Positions 36,149 to 45,446 of a DNA stretch of 64,000 nucleotides are shown here, piece after piece. The notes beneath the pieces were generated by a model, which worked only from the letters and a program-made list of their open reading frames with translations, did no database searches and had not been told where the DNA came from. Source of the stretch: Peribacillus sp. FSL H8-0477 (lineage in GTDB: Bacteria; Bacillota; Bacilli; Bacillales; DSM-1321). Where the stretch lies: assembly GCF_038002765.1 (NCBI RefSeq), contig NZ_JBBODE010000002.1, forward strand, positions 1,302,001-1,366,000. The letters run 5' to 3'. The translations under genes and the position numbers were made by a program. Numbering within the stretch: position 1 is the first letter of the stretch; each line of letters opens with the position of its first letter.

Positions 36149-38020
36149 GTGAGTACGTACGCTAAGAAAAAAGGATTTGGCGCTACATTATGGGACTTTT
36201 TAACAACAGTTGACCATAAAAAAATCGCCATTCTTTACCTTATAACCGGCGGATTGTTCTTTGTTGTCGGCGGGCTGGAAGCAATGTTTATTCGAATTCA
36301 GCTGGCTGTTCCAAACAATGATTTTGTAAGTGCCGGATTATACAATGAAATTATAACAATGCATGGTACGACGATGATTTTCCTGGCGGCAATGCCTTTG
36401 GTTTTTGCTCTCATGAACGCAATAATGCCATTGCAAATAGGGGCGCGTGATGTTGCGTTCCCATTCTTAAACTCACTAGGATTTTGGTTATTTTTCTTTG
36501 GTGGTACATTCTTAAATCTTTCATGGTTTATGGGTGGGGCACCTGATGCAGGATGGACTTCTTATGCCTCGCTTGCCTTGCAATCTGAAGGGCATGGCAT
36601 AGATTTCTATGTACTAGGACTGCAGATATCTGGTTTGGGTACGTTAATAGGCGGGATTAATTTCTTGGTGACGATTATTAATATGCGTACACCAGGAATG
36701 ACATATATGCGGATGCCGTTATTTACGTGGTCAACTTTCGTTGTTTCTGCACTTATTTTATTTGCATTCCCTCCATTGACTGTTGGTTTGACATTAATGA
36801 TGTTTGACCGTATGTTCGGTGCAAACTTCTTTGTTACAGCAGCAGGAGGTAACACGATTATTTGGGAGCATTTATTCTGGATTTTCGGACATCCTGAAGT
36901 ATACATTCTGATTCTGCCGGCATTCGGTGTGTTTTCAGAACTATTTGCTACTTTCTCAAGAAAAAGATTATTCGGTTATTCATCAATGGTGTTTGCCACA
37001 GTCCTTATTGGGTTCCTTGGATTCATGGTTTGGGCTCACCATATGTTTACCGTTGGATTAGGACCGATTGCAAATGCAATTTTCGCTGTTGCCACTATGG
37101 CAATCGCTGTTCCTACTGGAATTAAAATCTTTAACTGGATTTTTACTATGTGGGGCGGAAAAGTTCGTTTTACTACACCAATGCTTTATGCTGTTGCGTT
37201 TATTCCTTCCTTTACAATGGGTGGAGTAACCGGGATTATGAACGCAGCTGCACCAGCAGATTATCAATATCATGACAGTTATTTTGTTGTTGCACATTTC
37301 CATTATGTAATTGTTGGTGGAGTTGTTCTAGGTCTTCTAGCAGGTATTACTTTCTATTGGCCGAAAATGTTTGGAACTATGTTAAATGAAACGCTTGGAA
37401 AAATTACATTCTGGTTCTTCTTAATCGGGTTCCATTTAACATTCTTTATCCAGCATTTCCTTGGACTTTTAGGCATGCCTCGTCGTGTATTCACGTATCA
37501 AAAGGATCTCGGCTGGGACACATCTAATATGATTAGTACGGTTGGAGCTTTCCTCATGGCTGTTGGGGTTCTTGTAATGGTCTATAATATCATCATTACA
37601 TCCATCAAGAATGAGAAAGTTGGAAATGATCCTTGGGGCGACGGACGTACCCTTGAATGGGCAATTCCATCTCCACCGCCATTCTATAACTTTAAACAAC
37701 TTCCGCTTGTTCGCGGGTTAGATCCATATTGGATTGAAAAGATGGAAGGCAAAACTGAAATGACTCCAGCTGAACCACTTGGTGATATTCATATGCCAAA
37801 TGGATCTATTTTACCAGTAACGATTTCTTTAGGACTTTTTGTTGCTGCATTTGGTGCATTATTTCATATGGATGATAAAGCATGGTCTATACCTGTTATT
37901 ATCATTGGCTTATTAATCACCTTTGGATCGATGCTCATCCGTTCTGTTAAGGATGATCATGGTTACCATATTCATAAAGAAGACCTTATGGATAATACAG
38001 ATAAGGGAGGTAAGTCATAA
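36149..38020 (+). CDS. ctaD: Cytochrome caa3 oxidase subunit I
   Basis: The catalytic, proton-pumping subunit with heme a, heme a3 and CuB. It has 623 residues and more than 12 membrane segments. The heme a ligand lies in EIITMHGTTM, CuB ligands in FGHPEVY (His-Tyr cross-link) and HHMF, and the heme ligands in VVAHFHYV. GTG start after AGGGGGT. Its stop overlaps the start of ctaE by one base. Confidence 0.97.
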   Translation: MSTYAKKKGFGATLWDFLTTVDHKKIAILYLITGGLFFVVGGLEAMFIRIQLAVPNNDFVSAGLYNEIITMHGTTMIFLAAMPLVFALMNAIMPLQIGARDVAFPFLNSLGFWLFFFGGTFLNLSWFMGGAPDAGWTSYASLALQSEGHGIDFYVLGLQISGLGTLIGGINFLVTIINMRTPGMTYMRMPLFTWSTFVVSALILFAFPPLTVGLTLMMFDRMFGANFFVTAAGGNTIIWEHLFWIFGHPEVYILILPAFGVFSELFATFSRKRLFGYSSMVFATVLIGFLGFMVWAHHMFTVGLGPIANAIFAVATMAIAVPTGIKIFNWIFTMWGGKVRFTTPMLYAVAFIPSFTMGGVTGIMNAAAPADYQYHDSYFVVAHFHYVIVGGVVLGLLAGITFYWPKMFGTMLNETLGKITFWFFLIGFHLTFFIQHFLGLLGMPRRVFTYQKDLGWDTSNMISTVGAFLMAVGVLVMVYNIIITSIKNEKVGNDPWGDGRTLEWAIPSPPPFYNFKQLPLVRGLDPYWIEKMEGKTEMTPAEPLGDIHMPNGSILPVTISLGLFVAAFGALFHMDDKAWSIPVIIIGLLITFGSMLIRSVKDDHGYHIHKEDLMDNTDKGGKS

Positions 38021-38649
38021 TGCATGCAGAAGAAAAATTCACCGATGCAACTTGGCCTGCTTCCCCCGAGAAAGCTACCCTTGAAGGTAAAAATAAATAT
38101 CTAGGGTTCTGGCTGTTTCTTGGCGGCGAAACAGTGTTGTTCGCATCACTATTTGCCACATACTTGGCATTAAAAGATAAAGTGCCTGATGATAATATGG
38201 CGCTGGCTAAAGATCTTTTCGAGCTTCCATTAACCTTTATTGCAACGATGCTTTTGTTGACAAGTTCATTGACAAGTGTTTATGCGATGTATCATATGAA
38301 AAACCGTGATTTCAAAAAAATGCAGTCTTGGCTGCTAGTTACAGTATTGCTTGGAGCAGCATTCCTTGCACTTGAAGTGTATGAGTTTAATCATTACGTA
38401 CATGAATTTGGTCACACGTTTACGAGCAGCGCCTTTGGTTCTGCATTCTATACGCTCGTAGGTTTCCATGGCGGGCACGTAGCGTTCGGGCTTCTGTGGA
38501 TCATATCATTAATGGTTCGTAATGCTAAGCGTGGTTTAAACTTGTATAATGCCCCTAAATTTTATCTTGCTAGTCTTTATTGGCATTTTATTGATGTAGT
38601 ATGGGTATTTATCTTTACAGTAGTATACTTAATGGGAATGGTGGGATAA
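38020..38649 (+). CDS. ctaE: Cytochrome caa3 oxidase subunit III
   Basis: A 209-residue subunit with five membrane segments that stabilises the catalytic core. The conserved WLFLGGE near residue 32 and GFHGGHV in the fourth helix are family marks. ATG overlaps the ctaD stop (TAATG), and GGGAGG sits in the end of ctaD. ctaF follows 3 bases after its stop. Confidence 0.95.
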   Translation: MHAEEKFTDATWPASPEKATLEGKNKYLGFWLFLGGETVLFASLFATYLALKDKVPDDNMALAKDLFELPLTFIATMLLLTSSLTSVYAMYHMKNRDFKKMQSWLLVTVLLGAAFLALEVYEFNHYVHEFGHTFTSSAFGSAFYTLVGFHGGHVAFGLLWIISLMVRNAKRGLNLYNAPKFYLASLYWHFIDVVWVFIFTVVYLMGMVG

Positions 38650-38652
38650 CTG

Positions 38653-38988
38653 ATGGCGAATGAACAATCAAATTCAGCTAATCCAAATTTTAATTTAAAG
38701 TATCGCCGTAAGCAAAGTGCTGAAGAAATGAAGCATCAAGTTGTTACGTTTGTACTGATGATTTTCTTTACATTAATTGCTTTTGCAGCTGTGGCTATTG
38801 AGGGGATTTCACCTTGGTTTATTAAACCAACACTTCTGCTTCTCGCTGCAGTTCAGGTTATTTTCCAGCTTTATTATTTCATGCATATGAAGCATAAAGG
38901 TCATGGAGCAATAACATTGTTTATTTTTTCGGGCTTGTTAGTGGGGTTAATAACCGTACTAGCATTCGTAACCATTGTTTGGCTGTAA
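38653..38988 (+). CDS. ctaF: Cytochrome caa3 oxidase subunit IV
   Basis: A small 111-residue subunit with three membrane segments (about 30-50, 55-75 and 85-108) and the conserved LYYFMHMKHKG segment. It is the last of the tightly packed ctaCDEF genes. Confidence 0.93.
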   Translation: MANEQSNSANPNFNLKYRRKQSAEEMKHQVVTFVLMIFFTLIAFAAVAIEGISPWFIKPTLLLLAAVQVIFQLYYFMHMKHKGHGAITLFIFSGLLVGLITVLAFVTIVWL

Positions 38989-39002
38989 GTATGTGATAGG
39001 AT

Positions 39003-39077
39003 AAACCGGTCTTTGGACAGTGTCTCTCTTTTGCCCTATAGGGTGTAAAGGGAAGTTACTGGCGAAGACCGGTTTTT
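39003..39077 (+). terminator. Terminator after ctaF
   Basis: AAACCGGTCTT (39003-39013) pairs with AAGACCGGTTT (39065-39075), followed by T. The 51-base loop contains the small palindrome CCCTATAGGG. The long loop is unusual for a plain terminator. Confidence 0.7.
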
Positions 39078-39198
39078 CTTTCGTAGACAGGTCTCACAGT
39101 CAGAATTGGAATGACTGGGAGATCTTGTTTCTTTCTCTGTTTCTTTGAATGAGATTGAGTTATACTAATGATAGTTTGAAAATTACAGAGGTGATGAC

Positions 39199-40098
39199 AT
39201 GTCCATAGAAATCTTTGGATTCCGTGCTCTATGGAGTCCGTACTATTTTATTGCTCTGGTTGTTCTTTCACTAGGTTTCTTTTTAATCACTAGTAAATAT
39301 AGAAATCGCTTTACGGATAGTGAAAAGCTGACACCGAAGCAAATAGGATTCTTCCTGACTGCAATGATTTTACTTTATCTAGTAAAAGGATCTCCACTTG
39401 ATTTATTAGGTCACATCATGTTCAGTGCCCATATGACGCAAATGGCTGTCCTGTATCTAATTATTACTCCATTGTTTATTCTTAGTATCCCGAACTGGCT
39501 TTGGAGAGCAATGTTCAGTGTTCAATGGATTGAGAAGATGTTTACCATCTTTACTAAACCACTCTATGCATTGCTTATCTTTAATATTGTATTTTCCCTT
39601 TACCATATTCCTTTAGTATTTGATATGGTTAAGACGAGCATGTGGCTGCATGGCGGGTATACGAGTCTTCTTTTTGTATTATCACTTTTTATGTGGTTTC
39701 CGCTTGTTAATCAACTACCGGAAAAAGAAACACTCACAGGTCTGTACAAGGTTGGGTATATTTTTGGCAGTGGGATTTTAATGACACCCGCTTGTGCCTT
39801 AATCATTTTTGCTAATTATCCAATGTACGATACGTTTACTAATCCAAGTTCATGGGCGACAGCCATGGAACTATGTGTTCCTGCTTCGGCATTAGCTTCA
39901 CTGAATCTTAGTGGTCCAGAAATGTTCTCAAACCTTCCTGCTCTTGAAGATCAGCAGCTTGGCGGGGTTTTAATGAAAGTGATTCAGGAAATTGTTCTTG
40001 GCGTCGTGCTTGGATATATTTTCTTTGCATGGTTCCGTAAAGAAAACGGTGAAGATAAAATAGATCCGATTCCAGCTCATTTACAAACAAATGAGTAA
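39199..40098 (+). CDS. ctaG: CtaG, caa3 oxidase assembly membrane protein
   Basis: A 299-residue membrane protein of the caa3_CtaG family, needed to form active caa3 oxidase, probably for the copper centres. About seven membrane segments are visible, with the conserved HIMFSAHMTQM segment and GSPLDLLG loop. GAGGTGATG precedes the ATG. It lies 210 bases after ctaF beyond a terminator, so it may have its own promoter. Confidence 0.94.
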   Translation: MSIEIFGFRALWSPYYFIALVVLSLGFFLITSKYRNRFTDSEKLTPKQIGFFLTAMILLYLVKGSPLDLLGHIMFSAHMTQMAVLYLIITPLFILSIPNWLWRAMFSVQWIEKMFTIFTKPLYALLIFNIVFSLYHIPLVFDMVKTSMWLHGGYTSLLFVLSLFMWFPLVNQLPEKETLTGLYKVGYIFGSGILMTPACALIIFANYPMYDTFTNPSSWATAMELCVPASALASLNLSGPEMFSNLPALEDQQLGGVLMKVIQEIVLGVVLGYIFFAWFRKENGEDKIDPIPAHLQTNE

Positions 40099-40100
40099 CG

Positions 40101-40136
40101 AAAAACCTGCACGGTATGTTACCGGCAGGTTTTTTT
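40101..40136 (+). terminator. Terminator of ctaG
   Basis: AACCTGC-A-CGGT pairs with ACCG-GCAGGTT, followed by T. Confidence 0.9.
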
Positions 40137-40282
40137 ACGGACTCTATTGAATCGCTTACTAGTTATATAAAAAATAGTAAATGTGAGCAATTTGTTAAAG
40201 AAGTAAGAATCTATTGTAATTTTTCTCACCCTTTAATAAGATGAAGGTTGAGAATCTAAAACAGAGGGGACGTTCCAACGCT

Positions 40283-40744
40283 ATGTCTTTACCAATACTT
40301 CCAACAATCAGTACCGCTTTTATTGTTTTAAGTGCGATTACTGTTGCAATCGGCTGGTACCAAATTAAACAAGGAAAAATTGAAACGCATAAAAAAACAA
40401 TGATTGTTGCGGCTGTATTTGCAACAATATTCTTTATTATTTATGCATCTAGAACGATATTTATTGGAAATACCGCCTTTGGTGGACCAGATGATATAAA
40501 AATTTATTATACAATCTTTCTTGTCTTTCATATTACCCTTGCTACTACGGGAGCGGTACTTGGGATCACATCATTAGTAACTGGTTTTAAAGGAATCTTC
40601 CAAAGACATCGGAAGCTTGGACCTATTACGAGTATTGTTTGGTTCTTTACAGGAATTACTGGACTTGCCGTATACTTATTATTATATGTCTTCTATCATG
40701 GTGGAGAAACTACTTCCGTTATAAAAGCGATTTTTGGATTTTAA
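40283..40744 (+). CDS. yozB: DUF420 membrane protein (YozB-like)
   Basis: A 153-residue protein with four to five membrane segments and conserved polar residues (ETHKK, ASRTIF, FHITLA, HRKLG). DUF420 proteins are related to cytochrome oxidase assembly factors. I prefer the ATG at 40283 (MSLPILPT), which gives the family-like N-terminus; an ATG at 40241 adds 14 polar residues and has no better site. It follows ctaG, which fits a link to oxidase assembly. Confidence 0.8.
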   Translation: MSLPILPTISTAFIVLSAITVAIGWYQIKQGKIETHKKTMIVAAVFATIFFIIYASRTIFIGNTAFGGPDDIKIYYTIFLVFHITLATTGAVLGITSLVTGFKGIFQRHRKLGPITSIVWFFTGITGLAVYLLLYVFYHGGETTSVIKAIFGF

Positions 40745-40747
40745 GAC

Positions 40748-40789
40748 AAAAGAAGGCACATGGAGACTTTTCTCCATGTGCCTTCTTTT
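40748..40789. terminator. Bidirectional terminator yozB / yugN
   Basis: A 15-bp perfect stem (GAAGGCACATGGAGA and its complement) with A and T flanks serves both facing genes. Confidence 0.92.
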
Positions 40790-40798
40790 CATTAAAAC

Positions 40799-41161
40799 TT
40801 ACAGCCCATTAAATTGGACAATCTCTTCTTTCACTTTAGCTAGGATTTTTTCACATTGCTTCACAAGAGAAGCTGGGAAATCTTCGCCCTCACCATACTC
40901 TAGCCCATGTGGGTAATAATGCTTGCCTAAGATAGGAGTCATTAACTGAATGATTGCTTTATGTGCGCCTACATCGCCCTCGATAGCATACCCCTGCACA
41001 CGAAGATAAAAGACACCGTCTTTAAGTTCGAATTTACGGTCATAGTTTACACGCTCATAATCCCATTGTTCTGCTCTTATTAAACCATTCTCACCCATAA
41101 GTTCATCTAATCTGTTTAAATCAGCTTTAAAATCTTCTAAATCAAAACTTTCAAATTTCAC
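40799..41161 (-). CDS. yugN: YugN-like family protein
   Basis: A 120-residue cytoplasmic protein of the YugN family, function unknown. The GKHYYPHGLEYGE segment and the YLRVQGYAIEGDV strand are typical. The GTG start is preceded by AGGAGGG. In B. subtilis yugN lies elsewhere, but in other Bacillus it is found beside ylb genes. Confidence 0.82.
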   Translation of the reverse strand: MKFESFDLEDFKADLNRLDELMGENGLIRAEQWDYERVNYDRKFELKDGVFYLRVQGYAIEGDVGAHKAIIQLMTPILGKHYYPHGLEYGEGEDFPASLVKQCEKILAKVKEEIVQFNGL

Positions 41162-41471
41162 TTATATACCCTCCTAATGTCAACAAAAAAGAATGGAAGC
41201 CTTGAAGCTGGATAATGGATAAGTTGTTATACTCCATTTTTACAAGATTCCCTCATTTTAATAATAGTACTAAACTATAGAACTTGCAATGAGTAGCGTA
41301 CCAGTAATTCCATATTCATCCTCCATAGGTGTATTATATATGTATAATATATTTAAATTATTCTTAAAATTGTTACATGTAAGGGTGCAGCTTCTATAAT
41401 ATGGAGAGTAATAATGATATAATTACCTAAAATACGGATCAGCTGGAGAAGGATGTGATCCTCTGAAAACC
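41162..41471 (+). promoter_or_regulatory. ylbC upstream region, candidate promoter
   Basis: 310 gene-free AT-rich bases. TTACAT (41373-41378) and TATAAT (41395-41400), 16 bases apart, form a possible sigma-A promoter for ylbC. Nothing else was recognised. Confidence 0.4.
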
Positions 41472-42527
41472 ATGGCAAGGGTAACGCTGTTAGTAGTGAT
41501 TTTTTTCAGTATAAGCATCTATTTTAGTAATGGACAGGATAAAGAAGAAGTGATCTTATATGAACAGAAAGATGCTTACATAGATAATACTACAGACAGT
41601 TCAGGTAATAAGCAGTCAACATTAAAAACTGACGGTATGACAAAACCCAAAAAGGGACTTGCTGTGACAATTGGTAAGAACATAAAAGATGTCAAAAAAG
41701 AGTATGGTGAGCCTGGCAGAATTGATCCTTCTTCATATGGATATGATTGGTGGATTTATAATCAGGATCAGGAGAAATATTTTCAGTTAGCTGTAAAGAA
41801 CGAAAAGGTCGTCTCGGCTTATGGAATTGGTGAAAATATAGATGTGGCACCTTTTTATATTGGGCAGCCAATCGATGAAATTTATTCAAGCCTTTCTATT
41901 GAAATGTCTATTGATGTAGATACAGAGAATGGCGCGTATAGCTTTGAACTGTCTGAGGAAGATATGAATATGAGACCGTTAATAAAGATAGGTAAATTGT
42001 ATGTTCAGCTCTATTTGGATAAGTTTACTGGAACAGTTTCGAGCATCCGATTCTTGAATGCAGAGACCCTTTTAAAGCTGAGGCCTTATGAATTACCCTA
42101 TCGTGGTGAATTAGAAGTGGAAGAGATAGTAGATGAAGAAAAATGGAAGCTTATCGAACAAGGAAATCAACTGCAAATATTTGATCTTACAAACGTTATT
42201 AGAAAACGGTTTGAGGTAAACGGAGTTCAGTGGAACGAACCGGCAGCAGAAGCAGCGTTTTTGCATAGCCAAGATATGGCTGATAATGATTTCTTTTCGA
42301 ATACTTCTCCAACAAAAGGTGATTTAGAGCAGCGATTAACAGCTGAGCAAATTGAGTATGTGAATGCTGGTGAGAATATTGCTGTTAATTATGTAGATAG
42401 TATTGCGGCGGTTGAAGGGTGGCTAAACAGTAAAGGCCATCGGGAGACGATGCTCAATACTGAATTTACTGACTTAGGTGTAGGGGTGTACCATAAACTC
42501 TACACACAAAACTTTATCAGCAAGTAA
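41472..42527 (+). CDS. ylbC: CAP-domain secreted protein YlbC
   Basis: A 351-residue exported protein. An N-terminal hydrophobic segment (about 3-19) is a signal or anchor. The middle carries two CAP-associated repeats with IGKNIKDVKKEYGEPG-like openings (about 60-215). The C-terminal CAP/SCP domain (about 235-351) shows HSQDMADN, AGENIA and KGHRETML with its His and Glu pairs. The ribosome binding site is unclear: GGAGAAGG lies over 20 bases upstream of the ATG, so a CTG three codons earlier could be the true start. Confidence 0.85.
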   Translation: MARVTLLVVIFFSISIYFSNGQDKEEVILYEQKDAYIDNTTDSSGNKQSTLKTDGMTKPKKGLAVTIGKNIKDVKKEYGEPGRIDPSSYGYDWWIYNQDQEKYFQLAVKNEKVVSAYGIGENIDVAPFYIGQPIDEIYSSLSIEMSIDVDTENGAYSFELSEEDMNMRPLIKIGKLYVQLYLDKFTGTVSSIRFLNAETLLKLRPYELPYRGELEVEEIVDEEKWKLIEQGNQLQIFDLTNVIRKRFEVNGVQWNEPAAEAAFLHSQDMADNDFFSNTSPTKGDLEQRLTAEQIEYVNAGENIAVNYVDSIAAVEGWLNSKGHRETMLNTEFTDLGVGVYHKLYTQNFISK

Positions 42528-42653
42528 TGGAAGGTTTCTGAGAATGGGAGAGTCCCGCTTAGAGACCTTTTCTTTATATATATATAAGTCACACTTTTTT
42601 TAGTTATGCATAGTCTAGTAGTAGGCAAATGTCTTGGTGTGAGGTGAGAGAGA

Positions 42654-43058
42654 ATGCCCAAAAAAAAACGCCCATCAGTTGAAAAATTCAAAGAGTTCGT
42701 CCGGGAGCATCCAGGTTTGCGTAATGAAGTTAAAGAAAACAAATATACCTGGCAGGAGCTATTTGAGGAGTGGTACATCCTTGGCAGTGATAATGAGCGC
42801 TGGAATGATGTTCAAACAGAATCTAAGCCTACTAAGAAGGAACCGGATGGAAGCGGAGGCGACTTGGTGGGTACATTAATGAATACAGTTAAAAACATGG
42901 ATATAAATCAGATTCAGCAATATATTTCCAGTGCTAATCAAGCGTTAGGCGCCATCCAAGGCATCATAACGTCGTTTCAGGGGGAAAAAACCAAAACAGA
43001 GGCTCCTGCACCATCTAAACCAAAATCATCAAATCCTTTTGCATTTAAAAAAGATTAA
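42654..43058 (+). CDS. ylbD: YlbD spore-coat-type protein
   Basis: A 134-residue protein. The N-terminal part (KFKEFVREHPGL, then WQELFEEWYILG) defines the YlbD family, described as coat-associated in B. subtilis. A basic, Pro/Lys-rich end (PSKPKSSNPFAFKK) follows a Gln-rich helix. GAGGTGAGAG precedes the ATG. ylbE follows 14 bases later. Confidence 0.88.
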   Translation: MPKKKRPSVEKFKEFVREHPGLRNEVKENKYTWQELFEEWYILGSDNERWNDVQTESKPTKKEPDGSGGDLVGTLMNTVKNMDINQIQQYISSANQALGAIQGIITSFQGEKTKTEAPAPSKPKSSNPFAFKKD

Positions 43059-43072
43059 AGGGGAGGATTTCT

Positions 43073-43315
43073 ATGCGTCAAGATATTTATGAGCTGATTG
43101 CAGAGGATGAAGACCTAAAAAAATTTTTACGGTTACAGCCCATCTGGTATCGAAGGTTGATGCGAAATCCTCAAGAATTTGAAAATCTACAAACCGAGGC
43201 TGTCTTTTTTTACAAAAAGTCTATTCCTCATCGAGTTTCAAAGTTTGCCGACGGAGTCCAAATGGCTTCTATGATGATGCATATGTTTCAAGCCATGAGA
43301 ACACCATCTGGATAA
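43073..43315 (+). CDS. ylbE: YlbE-like protein
   Basis: An 80-residue protein with the LRLQPIWYRRLMRNP opening and a Met-rich end typical of YlbE; function unknown. AGGGGAGG precedes the ATG. It follows ylbD as in B. subtilis and is probably co-transcribed with it. Confidence 0.87.
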   Translation: MRQDIYELIAEDEDLKKFLRLQPIWYRRLMRNPQEFENLQTEAVFFYKKSIPHRVSKFADGVQMASMMMHMFQAMRTPSG

Positions 43316-43383
43316 AAAGTCGATAGTATTAGTAATAATTTGCTCCTTTTTGCAAACAGTATGGAAAAAGGGGGCGAAAAATT

Positions 43384-43794
43384 GTGAAGTATCCACTTTA
43401 TAGTCTATCAGCTTTAATACTTGTATCAGGCTATTTATACGGCCATGAGAACGTGAGTAAATCAGGAGCCTTAATTCAAGTCCCTTCTACTGAGGTTCTG
43501 TCAGCAATGACTCAGGTACGAGATGATTTTCAAGTTGGCTTTTCTATTAAGGGGACCTCTGTCTTCGTGGATTGCTATACTCGAGAGTATTCATTTACAC
43601 CTAACAGTGAAAAACCACTGGCCTCAGTCCTTGTTTATGTAGATGGTACAAAGATGGATGAAATGAGGACGGCAGCATTTATCGTGAAGGATCTGTCACA
43701 AGGAAAACACCGAATTAAAGTTAAGTTAATTGATGATCAAAAGCAGACAACCTATACAAAGGAATTCACCGTACATATCCAATCGTCTCTCTAG
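43384..43794 (+). CDS. Secreted or anchored protein of unknown function
   Basis: A 136-residue protein with a short N-terminal hydrophobic segment (about 5-20) and no lipobox. The rest looks like a single beta-sandwich: alternating strands, VYVDGT and KHRIKVKLIDD as in Ig-like or DUF-type extracellular modules. GTG start after GGGGGCG. I do not know a B. subtilis counterpart between ylbE and ylbF. Confidence 0.65.
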   Translation: MKYPLYSLSALILVSGYLYGHENVSKSGALIQVPSTEVLSAMTQVRDDFQVGFSIKGTSVFVDCYTREYSFTPNSEKPLASVLVYVDGTKMDEMRTAAFIVKDLSQGKHRIKVKLIDDQKQTTYTKEFTVHIQSSL

Positions 43795-43840
43795 CTTCTT
43801 GGGGCTAAAAATGGTAATATGATGGAGGAGGTGAGCTATC

Positions 43841-44293
43841 GTGCTTGCTACTATGGAAAGAGTAGAAATTCTTCAGAGAGCTGATGAATTAGCTCAGTTC
43901 GTGTTACAGTCTGAAATTGGAGAACAATATCTCCAAACTTTATATAAAATGCGTGAAGATCGGTTAGCGCAGAAGAAAATCAAACAGTTCACCTCAATGA
44001 AGGAGCTGTTTGAGGAAGTGCAGCGTTTCGGGAAGTATCATCCAGATTACAAACGTGTGAATTTGGAAATTCGGCAACTAAAGCGGGATATGGACTTACA
44101 TCCTACAATTGCTGAGTTTAAGATGGCCGAGACGGGGCTTCAAAGTCTCCTGGATGAAATCAGCATGCGAGTTGGTCATGCTGTGTCACCGACTATTAAA
44201 GTTCCTGCTGGCAGTCCATTCTTCGAATCTGCATCATCTGGATGCAGTTCTGGAAGCTGTGGAACTGGTGGAGGCTGCGGGTGTTCTGCATAA
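43841..44293 (+). CDS. ylbF: YlbF/RicF, RicAFT complex subunit
   Basis: YlbF works with YmcA and YaaT in the RicAFT complex, which promotes competence, biofilm and sporulation and acts on RNase Y mRNA processing. It has 150 residues. The helical Com_YlbF domain contains QRFGKYHPDY. The C-terminal tail holds five Cys in GCSSGSCGTGGGCGC, which in B. subtilis helps bind an Fe-S cluster. GTG start after GGAGGTGA. Confidence 0.93.
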   Translation: MLATMERVEILQRADELAQFVLQSEIGEQYLQTLYKMREDRLAQKKIKQFTSMKELFEEVQRFGKYHPDYKRVNLEIRQLKRDMDLHPTIAEFKMAETGLQSLLDEISMRVGHAVSPTIKVPAGSPFFESASSGCSSGSCGTGGGCGCSA

Positions 44294-44307
44294 CACCTCA
44301 CTAAAGG

Positions 44308-44340
44308 AAGGCTGTCGAAATTTTTCGACAGCCTTTTCTT
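44308..44340 (+). terminator. Terminator of ylbF
   Basis: AAGGCTGTCGAAA and TTTCGACAGCCTT flank a tiny loop and are followed by T-rich sequence. The core is the same as in the pdh and pbpB terminators. Confidence 0.88.
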
Positions 44341-44577
44341 TATGAACAGAAAAAGAAGTGTTTTATCATCCAGTTCTGCGTTGATGGCTGAGAGGTACAG
44401 CCGTACATTTTAACCAGTATGGCTTTTTAAGGACGTAAGACGGTTTGGTGACGTATACATATACTGCCTTTCCTTTTATTTAGATCGTGGTGGATGGCAT
44501 CCGTTATTTTAGTTGAAAGGGAAGTTTCAGCTGTGCTACACTTAATGAAAACCTTTATACAGGGGAGCAATCTAATT

Positions 44578-44853
44578 ATGTTTGGATCAAGACAGGCGAT
44601 TATCGTTTATTTACATACATTGAAGCAAGCAAAGATGTTGAGAAAGTTTGGGAACATTCATTTTGTATCAAAGAAACTTAAATATGTGGTTCTTTATACG
44701 AATATGGCAGACGTTGAGACATTGGTAACAAAACTTTCAGGTTTCTCATTTGTTAAAAAGGTTGAGGTTTCCTACAAACCTTATTTGAAAATGGAGTTTG
44801 AAAATGCTAGACCAGATAAAGCAAAAGAGTATGATTATAAAATGGGTATATAA
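44578..44853 (+). CDS. ylbG: UPF0298 protein YlbG
   Basis: A 91-residue cytoplasmic protein of unknown function. I start it at the ATG at 44578 ([13 protein letters not shown]), the family N-terminus, with AGGGGAG upstream; the open frame from 44494 adds 28 residues without support. The [14 protein letters not shown] and [14 protein letters not shown] segments are conserved. Confidence 0.9.
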   Translation: MFGSRQAIIVYLHTLKQAKMLRKFGNIHFVSKKLKYVVLYTNMADVETLVTKLSGFSFVKKVEVSYKPYLKMEFENARPDKAKEYDYKMGI

Positions 44854-44881
44854 AAACGCTGGCTCATGAGCCAGCGTTTTT
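44852..44881. terminator. Bidirectional terminator after ylbG
   Basis: A perfect 30-base palindrome (arm AAAAACGCTGGCTCA) overlaps the ylbG stop and ends in T on both strands. Confidence 0.92.
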
Positions 44882-44885
44882 ATGT

Positions 44886-45287
44886 TCAGCCCCAGGGATT
44901 TTCATCTGCGGGCAAATAACGATTCATACGAAGAATACCAATTAAGTGCTGATAATACAGTGTTTTTTCAGCAAATACTGTAGAAGGTTTAACTTCCATT
45001 TCTATAATCGATTTATCTAATTCAACTGCTAGATCTTTAAAAAGCTGAAATCGTTGATTTGGAGTAGTATGAGGGTTGAGAATTCCTTCACGGCACACAT
45101 ATAATGGCTGGAATTTTCCAGGATTCGTTGGTTTCATGACCACAACCAAAGATACGACATCTTTATCCTTAATTTTTGTCTGTAAAGCTAACAAACGTAA
45201 AACACGCTCTTTTTGAGATCGAGCAATGGCGAGTAATTCATATAAATCTGATGTGCCTTCTCCTAATTCTATAAACCGTTGAATCAA
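44886..45287 (-). CDS. Conserved hypothetical protein
   Basis: A 133-residue cytoplasmic protein, with no membrane segment or catalytic motif I can name. The start is TTG after GGGAGAG. It sits convergent to ylbG and downstream of the candidate small RNA, from which a terminator separates it. Function unknown. Confidence 0.72.
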   Translation of the reverse strand: MIQRFIELGEGTSDLYELLAIARSQKERVLRLLALQTKIKDKDVVSLVVVMKPTNPGKFQPLYVCREGILNPHTTPNQRFQLFKDLAVELDKSIIEMEVKPSTVFAEKTLYYQHLIGILRMNRYLPADENPWG

Positions 45288-45413
45288 CTAAATCTCTCCC
45301 TTATTGTTCAAACTCATCCTTACTTTATCAAATATAACTATAAAAGTGAAGATGAACCGTCTTTGTTTACTGGTTATCGCTTTTTGCCATATCTTTTAAT
45401 CGTCAATACAGGC

Positions 45414-45446
45414 AAAAAAAATCCCCGCGGGCTAGTAGCTGCGGGG
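45414..45446 (-). terminator. Terminator of the candidate small RNA
   Basis: CCCCGC and GCGGGG arms with further inner pairing are followed on the minus strand by eight T. Confidence 0.8.
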
